64,000 nucleotides of DNA from Psychroflexus aurantiacus (GCF_010820555.1 NZ_JAAIKD010000002.1:1-64000), one strand, 5' to 3'. Counted from the first letter of the stretch, positions 14,296-23,790 are shown. Numbers and translations: made by a program. The notes: generated by a model from the sequence alone, not told the origin.

Positions 14296-14976
14296 ATGAA
14301 ATTATACACTATAAAATTTTTATTTACAGCAGTGTTTGCCAGCTTTTTATTAGTTGGATGTAGTGACGATGACAATGCTATAAATCCTGCACCAACAGAA
14401 GATTTTAGCGGAACTTATGAACAGGTAGATCATATGGGCAGACCAGGAATCAATACAGTTCTTAGCGCAGATGCAGATATTAAAAACACCCACAATGTAA
14501 CCCTTCCTTCTATGATGCAGGGGGTTTTTCAGGAAGCTTTTGAAGCACGTTTAGAAGCTCTTCACGATGCCTACGCTATTGCTTTGGGACTTACTGCCGC
14601 TGATGTAGATTACCAGCCCAATATTTTGGGAGATATCCTGAATGGTTCTGAACCCACCTCAGAGTCTAATCCTAATCCGGTATCAGCCACAGTTCTAACG
14701 ACTGTATTAGCCAACGATGTCTTGGAAGTTGCACCAAACGCACCGACTACGTATTTTGATGCGGGAAGCGGAGCTCCCAATTTTGAAGGTGCCATAGGTT
14801 TTACAGGGAGAAGACTTCAGGATGATGTGATAGATGTTTCACTTATCCTATTATTTGGAGGAGAATCTGGAGCCAGGTTTAATGGTCAAAACGGTTTACC
14901 TCAGTTAGTTACAGATGGAGTTTCTCTTACTGCAAATATTTCTTCTGCCTTTCCATATGCAGGAGCACCAGAATAA
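14296..14976 (+). CDS. DUF4331 family lipoprotein, C-terminal half (226 aa)
   Basis: The start MKLYTIKFLFTAVFASFLLVGC is a lipoprotein signal with Cys at about residue 22 followed by SDDD. The mature protein contains EQVDHMGRPGINTVL, a landmark of the second half of DUF4331 proteins, and later YFDAGSGAPNFEGAIGFTGRRLQDD. Because it has its own signal sequence and lies 27 nt after the first half, this is a stable split and not a simple frameshift. The two halves probably assemble in the periplasm or at the outer membrane. Confidence 0.7.
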   Translation: MKLYTIKFLFTAVFASFLLVGCSDDDNAINPAPTEDFSGTYEQVDHMGRPGINTVLSADADIKNTHNVTLPSMMQGVFQEAFEARLEALHDAYAIALGLTAADVDYQPNILGDILNGSEPTSESNPNPVSATVLTTVLANDVLEVAPNAPTTYFDAGSGAPNFEGAIGFTGRRLQDDVIDVSLILLFGGESGARFNGQNGLPQLVTDGVSLTANISSAFPYAGAPE

Positions 14977-14992
14977 GTATTTAATTTTATTA

Positions 14993-15114
14993 AAACGGTC
15001 TCAAAATCTTTATTGTCGTCCTGCATCTCAAGTAATTGATAATCAAATTATTTAGATCTTGAAACTACCTAAGCATCGGGACAGACTGACAATTTGGATC
15101 TTTTGAGATCGTTT
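14993..15114. repeat. Large imperfect palindrome, MITE-like
   Basis: AAACGGTCTCAAAA at 14993-15006 is the inverse of TTTTGAGATCGTTT at 15101-15114 with one difference. Further inner matches (ATTGTC with GACAAT, TCAAG with CTTGA) suggest the whole 122 bp can fold. It lies between the DUF4331 lipoprotein and TPR genes. It may be a miniature inverted-repeat element or a structured mRNA segment. Confidence 0.5.
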
Positions 15115-15133
15115 CATTTCAAATCTTATCACT

Positions 15134-16423
15134 ATGAAAAATATTACGCTTTTATTGTTTGGTTTTTTACTGATTATAAGTTGTAAAAATTCGACTTCTG
15201 AGGAAGACAACCCAATTGTTACACCTGAGGATTATAACGCTTTTTTAGCGGTTCAAAACGCAAGCACAACCTCTCCTTATTTCGAACTATGGAATTCAAA
15301 AATAACAGCTGACAGCCTTGAGTTGGCAAGTTTTACAGCAGTAGCAGGACAGTACACCGGGTTTTTCAAGTCTACTGGTCGTATTGCTTTCCTTAAAAAA
15401 GCAGAACAATCCCTTGAAAAAGCGGTCGAAATTACCAATATCGATAAAGAAAAATACTACAGATCTTTAACTAGGAACTATATTTCCCAGCATAGGTTTA
15501 AAGAGGCTTTGGTTTATGCCGATTCTGCTGCTAGCCTGTCTAAAAATATCCCTGCAACACAGCATTTGCTTTTTGATGTTCATGTGGAATTGGGGAATTA
15601 TACCAAAGCAGACAGCATTAAAAAAAGGTTTGCAGATCCTTATGATTTCGATTATATCATAAGAGCGGCTAAATGGAATGATTACCAGGGAAAACTGAAT
15701 CTGACGATAAATTACATGGAAAAAGCGAAAGAAAAAGCAGAAGAAGGTAAAAACCGAGCAAAGCTTCTATGGGTGTATTCTAATCTGGCGGATTACTATG
15801 GGCATGATGGAAATATCCAGGAGAGTTATGAGCACTATTTAAAGACCCTGGAAATTGATAGTTCTAATGCCTATGCTAAAAAGGGAATCGCCTGGATAGC
15901 ATTTTCAAAAGACAAGAATAGTGATGAGGCAAACCGCATCCTGAATTCTGTGTTAGCTGGTCACGTCACTCCAGATTATTATTTGCTAAAAGCGGAAATA
16001 GCTGAATTTGAAAAGAATGAGAATGCGAAGAAAGAGGCCATGAATTCCTTTTGGAATTTAGTGAATGATCCTGCGTATGGGAGTATGTATAACACCTACA
16101 AGATTGAGTTGCTGTCAGAAAATTCTGCCACTCAACAAGAAGCCTTGAATTTAGCTGAGCAAGAACTCAAAAACAGAGCAACTCCAGAGACTTACCAATT
16201 GCTAGCCCTGGCAAATTTGGTGAATGGGCATAAGGAAAAAGCCCTGGAACTAATTGAGGTTCATGTGGCTGATAAGACCTTTGAACCCACAGCTTTGTTG
16301 ACAATGGCAAAAATTTACAAGGCCAATGGGATGCCTGATAAAGCTGGGGATATAAAAGAAGAATTGTTGGAAGCTGGTTATGAACTGGGTCCGGTAAAAT
16401 TAAAAGAGATTCAGTCCCTTTAG
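15134..16423 (+). CDS. Tetratricopeptide-repeat lipoprotein (429 aa)
   Basis: The N-terminus MKNITLLLFGFLLIISC is a lipoprotein signal peptide with the lipidated Cys at residue 17. The mature protein is helical with TPR-like pairs throughout, for example around ALVYADSAASLSKN, SYEHYLKTLEIDSSNAYAKK and LLTMAKIYKANGMPDKA. TPR proteins act as scaffolds. It is 157 nt after the DUF4331 lipoprotein, with the palindrome between; the three genes are likely one functional unit in which the TPR lipoprotein may hold the DUF4331 pair at the membrane. That link is inference. Confidence 0.75.
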   Translation: MKNITLLLFGFLLIISCKNSTSEEDNPIVTPEDYNAFLAVQNASTTSPYFELWNSKITADSLELASFTAVAGQYTGFFKSTGRIAFLKKAEQSLEKAVEITNIDKEKYYRSLTRNYISQHRFKEALVYADSAASLSKNIPATQHLLFDVHVELGNYTKADSIKKRFADPYDFDYIIRAAKWNDYQGKLNLTINYMEKAKEKAEEGKNRAKLLWVYSNLADYYGHDGNIQESYEHYLKTLEIDSSNAYAKKGIAWIAFSKDKNSDEANRILNSVLAGHVTPDYYLLKAEIAEFEKNENAKKEAMNSFWNLVNDPAYGSMYNTYKIELLSENSATQQEALNLAEQELKNRATPETYQLLALANLVNGHKEKALELIEVHVADKTFEPTALLTMAKIYKANGMPDKAGDIKEELLEAGYELGPVKLKEIQSL

Positions 16424-16890
16424 TTTTATAAAATCACTTGAAATAAGTATAAGAGCTTTATAGCCGAATAGACTTATCAGAAACCCGCAGCAAAACTTAA
16501 TTTAGTCAGTTTTTATCCGTTTTGCAGGTTCTATGCATACATCTAAAGAAGCACCTGTTAATAGTTCTGGGATTACCGACTAAAAAAAACCTCTGCCAGG
16601 GATGACAGAGGTTAAATGAATTGAATTTGACCTAAGTTTAGAAGATGATTTTTCAGCTGAGAAAAAATATGCGCTTCATCAATCCTAAATTGAGTCGTTT
16701 ACTATGCATGCTTAAAACTTCCGACAACGTCCAGGTTTTTGTCCTGAGGAGATCCTCCTCTTCAGGCTTAGGCTTCGAGGAACGTGTCTGGAAATTCGTC
16801 AAACAAATTAATAACAGAAGGCCTGGTAAAGGCTTTGCGCACAACTCTATTCAGTGATAGAATGGGTTAAGTGAGCGACTAGGTTTTATC
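16424..16890. other. Gene-poor stretch with a minus-strand terminator
   Basis: No supported gene. A hairpin at 16588-16613 is the only clear element. Short open frames between 16645 and 16857 on both strands look like chance or decayed sequence. Confidence 0.5.
16588..16613 (-). terminator. Rho-independent terminator (minus strand)
   Basis: AACCTCTG and CAGAGGTT pair over 8 bp. On the minus strand the stem is followed by a run of T. It would stop transcripts coming from the 114-aa gene at 16891-17235, about 280 nt upstream. Confidence 0.7.
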
Positions 16891-17235
16891 TTATATGAAA
16901 TTCAGAAGGTGTTCTGTAGCTTCTTCAGAAAAAATGCCCGAATAGTTCATAGCTATGCTCAAGGGATCCATATGAAGTAAAAATCGACTGGCGTTATCAT
17001 CAATATCTATTAAAGGATTGAAAAGAGCTCCACTTATATGTGGAAGAAATGCCTCTAAATCTTTGTCAAGAATGTTTTCCAGATTATGCTGAATCATAAG
17101 TTCGGGTTTGGAATCCAGTATTTTTTCAAGAAAGACTTCAGATGAGGTTTGCAGTAAACCCAGATAAATAAGGTCTGGATGGATCAGGTTTTTGTATTTA
17201 AGTCTATAATTTTCAATAAGATTAATTCGTTTCAT
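16891..17235 (-). CDS. Hypothetical protein (114 aa)
   Basis: No family recognised. The protein has no signal peptide or membrane span, is rich in Leu, Ile, Asp and Asn, and is probably helical and cytoplasmic. It stands alone between two plus-strand genes, with a terminator about 280 nt beyond its stop. Codon use resembles its neighbours, so it is probably a real gene. Confidence 0.5.
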   Translation of the reverse strand: MKRINLIENYRLKYKNLIHPDLIYLGLLQTSSEVFLEKILDSKPELMIQHNLENILDKDLEAFLPHISGALFNPLIDIDDNASRFLLHMDPLSIAMNYSGIFSEEATEHLLNFI

Positions 17236-17426
17236 AATAGAGGTTTAAGTATGTAATGGGGTAAAATTTAGGATGATAACCCTTTTAAAGTTTTATAAAA
17301 TTAACCATAATTCCATCAATACGCAAAACTCCTCCCTCTTTTCAATTTAAATACACAGCGTCGGTTAGTAATTTTTACTTATTATTTGTAATTTGAGCCT
17401 CTATATAATCAAATTCCTTTAAATCT

Positions 17427-19073
17427 ATGACTCCAAATAAGTTTATTTACCTGGCTTTCATTTCGGTTTTATGTTTTACCTCCTGTAAAAAGGATAATTT
17501 TCCAGAGTTTAATACCTGGGTGCCTTATGATGAAACCGGCTTAATCGAAGCCAATGCGGATAATGAGTCCCAGCGATTACGCTATAAATTGATTCAATCT
17601 AAAGTTACAGACAGGAATGACATGATGAACACCATCATTTCTCAACTCGATGGCTTTTCAGCAGACAGATACCTAGAACTTAGCCCCTTTATTTTAGACC
17701 AGGAAATCGAAGTCCTGCAGAACCAGATTTCAGAAGGTCTTTTTACTTATAAAGAATTATCTCAGTGGTATTTATATAGGATTGCTCAATTTGAAAGCAA
17801 CAGGGACTTAGCTTTAAATGCCATGATTTCAGTCAATCCTAATCTGGTAGCTCAGGCTGAAAAATTTGACACGGGGTCTTACGCCAGTAATCACCCCTTA
17901 CGTGGGATGCCCATCATTGTAAAAGACAATATCAACACAGAATCTATGCCCACAACAGCCGGATCGGTCGCTTTATTGAACAACCAAACAGAAAACGATG
18001 CCGAAGTTGTAGCGAACCTGAAATCTCATGGCGGTCTTGTCCTGGGTAAAGCAAATTTGAGTGAGTGGGCCAATTTCCTTTGTGCAGGTTGTCCAAACGG
18101 ATATAGTGCTGTAGGTGGACAAACCTTGAACCCCTATGGGGTAAGAAAGTTTGATACGGGTGGGTCGAGCTCTGGTAGCGCCGTGGCTGTTGCTGCAAAT
18201 TACGCCGTGGCCGCCGTTGGTTCTGAAACCTCCGGCTCTATTTTGTCTCCCTCTAGTCAGCAGTCTGTGGTGGGTTTAAAACCTACCCTGGGCATTCTTA
18301 GTCAGGATGGAATTGTGCCTATTTCGAGTACTTTGGATACGCCTGGACCTATTACCAGAACCTTAACAGACAATTCGATTCTCTTTTCTGCTATGGCTTC
18401 TCCCAGGAGTAAAACCTCACCTTCAAAAGTACCCTGGCAAATCGAAGTTCGAAAAGACTTAACCGGTGTTCGACTTGGAGCATATCAGGCTTATTCGCAA
18501 AATCCTTTATACCAGCAAGCTATTGAAGATTTAAAAAAATTAGGTGCTGAGATTGTCGAAATCAATCCTGAATCTATGAATTTTGAAGGCTTTACTGAAC
18601 TGCTAAGCGGTGATATGAAAATAGATTTAGAAAACTATTTAACAGTCTATGCCTCAGATGAGGTGGAGGTTAGAACTGCTTATGACGTGATGCAGTTTAA
18701 TCTTCAGGATACAATGTTAAGAATTCCTTATGGGCAAGCCAGGTTTGAGGGTATTGAAGAACTGGACCTAACCGAAGAAGAGCTTGTGGAAATACGGAGA
18801 AACCTTTTGCTGGCCGGTATCGAATATTTCGAAAAGCCTATGCAGACTCATAGCCTGGATGCGGTTTTATCTATCAATAACTACAATGCAGGACAGGCGG
18901 CGGCTGCCAAATATCCAGCCTTGACGGTTCCTATGGGGTATACGGCTGAAGGTGAACCCCAAGGGCTTACGTTTATAACAAAGCCTTATCAGGAATCTGA
19001 TATCTACAGCTATGCAAAACTTTACGAACAGGCCTCTCCAAAGAGAAAATCTCCGGAATTATACGCTAATTAA
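17427..19073 (+). CDS. Amidase-signature family lipoprotein (548 aa)
   Basis: The protein has the amidase signature: the general-base Lys in MPIIVKDNINTE (about residue 168), the Gly/Ser-rich loop TGGSSSGSAVAV and the nucleophile-region ETSGSIL. These give the Ser-cisSer-Lys triad that hydrolyses C-N bonds of amides. The N-terminus (MTPNKFIYLAFISVLCFTSCKK) is a lipoprotein signal, so it acts outside the cytoplasm; it is therefore unlikely to be GatA. Substrate unknown. The next gene, an S9 peptidase, begins immediately after its stop, so the pair is translationally coupled and may degrade peptides or peptide amides together. Confidence 0.85.
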   Translation: MTPNKFIYLAFISVLCFTSCKKDNFPEFNTWVPYDETGLIEANADNESQRLRYKLIQSKVTDRNDMMNTIISQLDGFSADRYLELSPFILDQEIEVLQNQISEGLFTYKELSQWYLYRIAQFESNRDLALNAMISVNPNLVAQAEKFDTGSYASNHPLRGMPIIVKDNINTESMPTTAGSVALLNNQTENDAEVVANLKSHGGLVLGKANLSEWANFLCAGCPNGYSAVGGQTLNPYGVRKFDTGGSSSGSAVAVAANYAVAAVGSETSGSILSPSSQQSVVGLKPTLGILSQDGIVPISSTLDTPGPITRTLTDNSILFSAMASPRSKTSPSKVPWQIEVRKDLTGVRLGAYQAYSQNPLYQQAIEDLKKLGAEIVEINPESMNFEGFTELLSGDMKIDLENYLTVYASDEVEVRTAYDVMQFNLQDTMLRIPYGQARFEGIEELDLTEEELVEIRRNLLLAGIEYFEKPMQTHSLDAVLSINNYNAGQAAAAKYPALTVPMGYTAEGEPQGLTFITKPYQESDIYSYAKLYEQASPKRKSPELYAN

Positions 19074-21131
19074 ATGCCTATACACATGAAATATTCAACT
19101 ATTCATTTTTTAGTTTTTAGTCTTTTTCTATGTTTTACGAGTCAAATTCAGGCTCAGATTGCAGAAGATCATTTTGGTTATATGGATCTTTTTGATTTGC
19201 AAATGGTATCCAATCCTGCCATTTCTCCGGATGGAAAGACGATTATTTATGAAAGACATCAGTTTGACGTCATGACCGATCGGCGACTGGTCAATCTCTG
19301 GCAAATTTCATTTGACGGTACAAAGCATTATCCGATTACTACAGGAACCGAATATCATGGCAACGTGACCTGGTCTCCTCAGGGCGATAAATTTGCTTTC
19401 ACCTCCAATCAGGAGGGGGCCAACCAACTCTATGTGTACTGGACAGCCTCAAATACCGCAGCAGCCATAACTAATTTTACCGAGAGCCCTTCCAGTATAA
19501 GCTGGTCACCAGACGGCTCTCAGCTTTTATTCAGCAAGTTTGTTCCGGAATCTTCGAAAGCTGTTCAGGCCAACCTGCCTAACCCACCTGCAGGTGCTCA
19601 GTGGGAAGAAGCTGCCGATGTCATAGACAAGACCGTTTACAGACGTGATGGTGGCGGTTATGTTCAGGATGGGTATCGCCATCTTTTTGTGATTTCTGCT
19701 GAAGGGGGAACTGCACGCCAATTGACCTCCGGTCCTCACCAATACGGGTCGCCTTCCTGGGGGCCGGATGGTAACCACATTATCTATACAGTCGATAAAT
19801 CTGAAGCTGCCGACCTCGATCCCAATAACGAGCAGATCTATCAGCAAAACCTGATCACCGGAGAAGTAAAACAACTCACGAATGCCCGCGGCCCCTATTA
19901 TTCTCCGAAGATTTCTCCGGATGGTAAATATATCGCATATACAGGCTTCAAAGATGAATTTGTAGGCTATCAGCTCACCAAGCTATATTTGATGGACAGA
20001 GAAGGGGGGAGTATTCAGGTTTTATCTGAAAACTTTGCTCAGGATATATCTTCAATCACCTGGGCACAGGACAGTAAGTCTGTCTATTTTAGATACGATG
20101 AGGAAGGCAACAGCAAAGTTGGTAATATAGATATGAGTGGCAATGTCATCAGCATAGCACGGGACCTGGGTTCAGCCAGCATAGGCCGGCCTTACGGCGG
20201 TGGAAGTTATTCCGTTTCCAATAAAGGATATGTGGCGTTTTCTCATGTGACCCCTTCTACACCTTCCGAACTGGCGGTAGTTGGAAACAAATCCAATTCA
20301 GATCCCAGACTTTTAACCCGGTTAAATGAGAACCTGTTAAAGTCAGAGAAATTAGGTGAAGTCAAAGAATTTTGGGTTGATTCTTCTGTAGATGATTTTA
20401 AAATTCAAGGCTGGGTCATCACACCGCCGGATTTTGACTCTTCTAAAACCTATCCCTTAATCCTTGAAATTCACGGAGGCCCTTATACCAACTATGGCTC
20501 TCGCTTTTCACCGGAACTGCAGTTTATGGCCAGTAAAGGCTATGTGGTGGTGTATACCAATCCACGGGGGAGTACAAGCTATGGAGAAGACTTTGCCGCT
20601 TACATCAATCACAATTACCCCAGCGAAGATTATAACGACCTGATGGATGCTACAGATTATGTGATCGATCAGGGCTATGTAGATACAGATAACCTGTTCA
20701 TAACCGGTGGAAGTGGAGGCGGAGTGCTTACCGCCTGGTCTATTGGTAAAACCGACCGTTTTCAGGCGGCTGTTGTAGCCAAACCAGTCATAAACTGGTA
20801 TAGCTTTGTATTAACCGCAGATGCTTCTCCGTTCTTTTCCAAGTACTGGTTTAAAGATATGCCATGGGAATCTCCTGAAGATTATTTGAAGTTTTCTCCA
20901 ATTTCGCTGGTAGGCAACGTAAAAACACCAACCATGTTATTAACGGGGCAGCAGGATTACAGAACGCCCATGAGTGAAACCGAGCAATATTACACGGCTT
21001 TAAAACTTCAGGGGATCGAAGCGGTGATGGTTCGTATTGCAGGCTCCGGCCATGGCATAGCAGGTAAACCAAGCAATTTGTTCAGGAAAGTGGAATATAT
21101 CACGAATTGGTTTGATAAGTACAAGAACTGA
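19074..21131 (+). CDS. S9 family prolyl oligopeptidase-type serine peptidase (685 aa)
   Basis: A signal peptide (FLVFSLFLCFTSQIQAQ) is followed by a beta-propeller with repeated ISPDGK/WSPDGS motifs (about 40-420) and a C-terminal alpha/beta hydrolase domain (about 430-680). The nucleophile lies in GGSGGGVLTAW, the Asp in GQQDYRTP and the His in GSGHGIAG. This is the dipeptidyl-peptidase/acylaminoacyl-peptidase type; it should cleave short peptides in the periplasm. The first ATG directly abuts the amidase stop; a second ATG at 19086 gives a more usual signal peptide start (MKYST) and may be the true one. Confidence 0.88.
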   Translation: MPIHMKYSTIHFLVFSLFLCFTSQIQAQIAEDHFGYMDLFDLQMVSNPAISPDGKTIIYERHQFDVMTDRRLVNLWQISFDGTKHYPITTGTEYHGNVTWSPQGDKFAFTSNQEGANQLYVYWTASNTAAAITNFTESPSSISWSPDGSQLLFSKFVPESSKAVQANLPNPPAGAQWEEAADVIDKTVYRRDGGGYVQDGYRHLFVISAEGGTARQLTSGPHQYGSPSWGPDGNHIIYTVDKSEAADLDPNNEQIYQQNLITGEVKQLTNARGPYYSPKISPDGKYIAYTGFKDEFVGYQLTKLYLMDREGGSIQVLSENFAQDISSITWAQDSKSVYFRYDEEGNSKVGNIDMSGNVISIARDLGSASIGRPYGGGSYSVSNKGYVAFSHVTPSTPSELAVVGNKSNSDPRLLTRLNENLLKSEKLGEVKEFWVDSSVDDFKIQGWVITPPDFDSSKTYPLILEIHGGPYTNYGSRFSPELQFMASKGYVVVYTNPRGSTSYGEDFAAYINHNYPSEDYNDLMDATDYVIDQGYVDTDNLFITGGSGGGVLTAWSIGKTDRFQAAVVAKPVINWYSFVLTADASPFFSKYWFKDMPWESPEDYLKFSPISLVGNVKTPTMLLTGQQDYRTPMSETEQYYTALKLQGIEAVMVRIAGSGHGIAGKPSNLFRKVEYITNWFDKYKN

Positions 21132-21155
21132 TTCGGGGATTGATTTTATATTTTG

Positions 21156-21190
21156 AACCTGCCTGCCCGTCCAAATCACACAGGCAGGTT
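21156..21190 (+). terminator. Terminator-like hairpin after the S9 peptidase
   Basis: A perfect 10-bp stem, AACCTGCCTG with CAGGCAGGTT, encloses a 15-nt loop 25 nt after the stop codon. It lacks a strong T-tract, so it may act as a 3' stabilising stem instead. Confidence 0.5.
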
Positions 21191-21254
21191 GAAATCGAAC
21201 CAGATTTGAAATCCGATAGAGAATCATTATTTGTTTAATAAGTAATAAAATAAG

Positions 21255-21290
21255 GGTGAAAACTAGGTTATAAGCCAATTAGTTTTCACC
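21255..21290. terminator. Second hairpin before the crtA-like gene
   Basis: GGTGAAAACTA at 21255-21265 is exactly complementary to TAGTTTTCACC at 21280-21290. The plus strand continues TTTAAT. It lies 20 nt upstream of the crtA-like start codon, so it could terminate read-through or affect translation of that gene. Confidence 0.5.
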
Positions 21291-21309
21291 TTTAATGCTT
21301 TAATAGTCT

Positions 21310-21993
21310 ATGCCTCAAATCACCACACTTACGATTTTAACTTACCAGGGATTCACTGATAAATTCTGGGCGTTGTCCATGATGCAATTTGGTCATCGTT
21401 ATATGAAATCCGTTAAAGGATTGAGTTTTTATAAATTACTGGGCAGTGGAAAGGAAAATTTTAATCCATTTCCAGACTGGAATGTGTACGCTGTGTTGCA
21501 GGTGTGGGAGAATAAAAGCTTCGCTGAAGATTTTTTTGAAACTCATCCCCTGAGCGAGGTGTATCAGAAGCATGCGCAGAAGATGGAAGTGCTTTATCTG
21601 GAAAGCATTCAGGCCAGAGGCCTGTGGAATGGTAAAAATCCGTTTCAGTCGTCGGTTTTGCCTAAAGACATTGGCGAGGACGATCAAATTGCAGTGATCA
21701 CCAGAGCCAGTATTAAAACCAGCCAGCTTTTAAAATTCTGGAAATTTGTTCCCGAGTCTCAAAAGCCTCTGGAAAATGCGAAAGGCCTGGTGTATACAAA
21801 AGGATTTGGAGAATTGCCTTTTGTAGAAATGGCCACGTTCAGTATTTGGAAAAATATGGAAAGTCTTCAGGCGTATGCCTACCAAAGTCATGAACATATC
21901 AAAGCCATCCAAAAAACAAGAGCGCTAGACTGGTATAGCGAAGAACTCTTTTCAAGATTCAGACTTCAGGACAGAGTGGTGTTAAGGTCTTAA
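21310..21993 (+). CDS. crtA: CrtA-like carotenoid oxygenase (spheroidene monooxygenase family, 227 aa)
   Basis: Family features include LTILTYQGFTDKFWALSMM near the start, GLSFYKLLGSGK, PDWNVYAVLQVW, ARGLWNGKNPF and IAVITRASIK, as in spheroidene monooxygenases. In purple bacteria CrtA puts a keto group at C-2 of acyclic 1-oxygenated carotenoids. Here it lies next to a cluster that should make a carotenoid with one acyclic 1'-hydroxy end, so oxygenation at C-2' is a reasonable guess. No membrane span. It converges with crtY, overlapping its end by 4 nt, and is the only gene of the locus on the plus strand. Family membership is fairly sure; the exact reaction is inferred. Confidence 0.7.
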   Translation: MPQITTLTILTYQGFTDKFWALSMMQFGHRYMKSVKGLSFYKLLGSGKENFNPFPDWNVYAVLQVWENKSFAEDFFETHPLSEVYQKHAQKMEVLYLESIQARGLWNGKNPFQSSVLPKDIGEDDQIAVITRASIKTSQLLKFWKFVPESQKPLENAKGLVYTKGFGELPFVEMATFSIWKNMESLQAYAYQSHEHIKAIQKTRALDWYSEELFSRFRLQDRVVLRS

Positions 21994-23150
21994 GTGTTGA
22001 ACCCGCTTTTTAAATGCCTCACAAATCCTTTGATAAAAGGAGAGGAGCTCAGGTTCATGATGATTTTTAAATCCTCCTGAAAAGAGGACTGCTCATCCAG
22101 AAACCTGAAGATGGTCTGGATAGAATTGTTTTTATACATCCTATAAAATAACTCTTCGCCAAAGTGGTTTTCTTTGGTAAGAACTTCCAGAAATATTTTG
22201 TCGTAATGCTTGTATTTAACCGGCGTTGAATCCTTATAAAACTCCTGTTTCGATTTCAGGAATTTGATGATGTTTTGGCTCTTTCGTTCACAATTCTTAA
22301 ACGAATAGCCTGAAGAAGCTTTTACCCAGCCCCCTGCAGTACCAATTTTGATGATGTGTTTCTGGTTATAATCCTCAAACGGAAAATTAGTCATTGGAAT
22401 AATGCCTTTTTCAGTTTCAAGAATGCTGTAGTCGTCAGTCTGAAGATGTTCTGAAATGTATTTTTTTAAGTAGTCATCGTAAGTAGATTCCTCGACCACC
22501 TCCGGACTGAAGTAAGTAAATTCAACAAGGGCTTTGGTAGGTGAGAAAGGTAAAATGTAAGTAAAACTTGTGCTTTCCCCATCTTTCAGATCGAAGTCCA
22601 TCATGGTGAACGTAGAGTCATCGAAAACAGGCGTTTTCGTTTCTATGATCCATCCTTTAAAATGCTGAGCAATATTGAGATAATTATCATCTTTTAAGGA
22701 GTAACTCTCCGGAACGCGAGAATCGAACACCAGGTCTGCTTTATAGTTTTGTTGATCGGTAAACACCACAGCTCCTTCATCGGCCTGCATGATTTTTTGA
22801 ACCTGTTCAGTTTTCCAGGTGAACTTAGGTTTTGGGAGTGTTTTTTTGGCGTGATCGTAAAAGTCTGCAGACCTTAGGGTCTTATAGCTGTATTTCTTCA
22901 GATGGAGAGGGATATATTCTCCATTAGCCTTCACAAGCCCTTTATCCCAGGATTTTGAGATGATGTCATCCCAGTTCCCTTTCCCTTTTTCCCAGAAACT
23001 CCAGGTTCTGTCGTTCTTGTCTTTGACATCTTTATCTAAAATCAGAATAGACTTATCTTCAAAAAAGGCGTCAACAGCCATAGCGAGAGCTAGATTCAAT
23101 CCAGCTGCACCAGCACCCACGATGATATAATCATATTTAATAGTAGACAT
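21990..23150 (-). CDS. crtY: Lycopene beta-cyclase (386 aa)
   Basis: The protein starts with a FAD/NAD-binding fold (YDYIIVGAGAAGLNLALAM) followed by the cyclase motif DRTWSFWEKGKG. Later landmarks are ILPFSPTKALVEFTYFS and IGTAGGWVKASSGYSF. CrtY forms beta-ionone rings on lycopene; with CruF present it probably acts on one end, giving gamma-carotene. It is the last gene of the carotenoid operon, overlapping cruF by 14 nt. Length is normal for the flavobacterial enzyme. Confidence 0.9.
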   Translation of the reverse strand: MSTIKYDYIIVGAGAAGLNLALAMAVDAFFEDKSILILDKDVKDKNDRTWSFWEKGKGNWDDIISKSWDKGLVKANGEYIPLHLKKYSYKTLRSADFYDHAKKTLPKPKFTWKTEQVQKIMQADEGAVVFTDQQNYKADLVFDSRVPESYSLKDDNYLNIAQHFKGWIIETKTPVFDDSTFTMMDFDLKDGESTSFTYILPFSPTKALVEFTYFSPEVVEESTYDDYLKKYISEHLQTDDYSILETEKGIIPMTNFPFEDYNQKHIIKIGTAGGWVKASSGYSFKNCERKSQNIIKFLKSKQEFYKDSTPVKYKHYDKIFLEVLTKENHFGEELFYRMYKNNSIQTIFRFLDEQSSFQEDLKIIMNLSSSPFIKGFVRHLKSGFNT

Positions 23151-23781
23151 AGAAGTAGATAAAAAATGCGAGTTGAACCAGATAGAGGTGAAAGGAAATC
23201 AGAAAATTACCCTTGAGTTTGGCAAAATGAAAGATCAGGAGAAAAATGAAAGAGATGATACCCCAGGCTATATAATTATCCACCGGAGCATAGCCCCCGG
23301 TAAATTCCCAAAAATCGAAAATGGGTGCAATTTTCTCCATGAACAGGTCTAAAAACAGCATCATAAATGTTCCCAGCAAGGACTTCAGGAAAATGTTATC
23401 CGATAATTTATTGGCCACAGCGCCACATATAAAGGTAAGCATGGCCCAGTTTACGCCAATAAGCAGGGGGACACCAAGGATTTTGGGTCCGAAGTTGTTC
23501 CCGTAGGCATATTCGCCAAAAAACAATCCAAAGGTGACGCCCAGGTATTCAACGAAGACGCCTAAGAAGCCAAAGAGAAAAAATAAAGCCCACTTTTTGA
23601 TGGAGTCCATCGGGAAGAAAAAAATAAGGGCCAGAAACATAATCAGAAGGTTGAGTGCCGTCCGGCTTGCAAACCAGTCTTGAAAACCTAAGCTGATCCC
23701 TATGATTCCGGAGATATGAAAAAGCCAAAGAATACCAATGGCAATAAACACATATTTATTTTCGCTATACAGGCTTTTCAT
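23137..23781 (-). CDS. cruF: CruF-type carotenoid 1',2'-hydratase (214 aa)
   Basis: This integral membrane protein has about seven spans and the family landmarks FVEYLGVTFGLFFGEYAYG, GVPLLIGVNWAML and FWEFTGGYAPVDNYIAWG. The CruF/DUF422 family adds water to the 1',2' double bond of gamma-carotene or similar ends, forming the 1'-hydroxy group of myxol- and saproxanthin-type carotenoids. It sits between the crtD-like gene and crtY, starting 9 nt after the former. Annotation pipelines often call this family simply carotenoid biosynthesis protein. Function is assigned by family and by the pathway context. Confidence 0.8.
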   Translation of the reverse strand: MKSLYSENKYVFIAIGILWLFHISGIIGISLGFQDWFASRTALNLLIMFLALIFFFPMDSIKKWALFFLFGFLGVFVEYLGVTFGLFFGEYAYGNNFGPKILGVPLLIGVNWAMLTFICGAVANKLSDNIFLKSLLGTFMMLFLDLFMEKIAPIFDFWEFTGGYAPVDNYIAWGIISFIFLLIFHFAKLKGNFLISFHLYLVQLAFFIYFYVYY

Positions 23782-23790
23782 GAGCTGGGC

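Noticed and set aside
16645-16857. Overlapping short frames on both strands (70 and 63 aa)
   Set aside because: Neither has recognisable motifs or a good start context; the two frames shadow each other. They may be decayed sequence but cannot be supported as genes.
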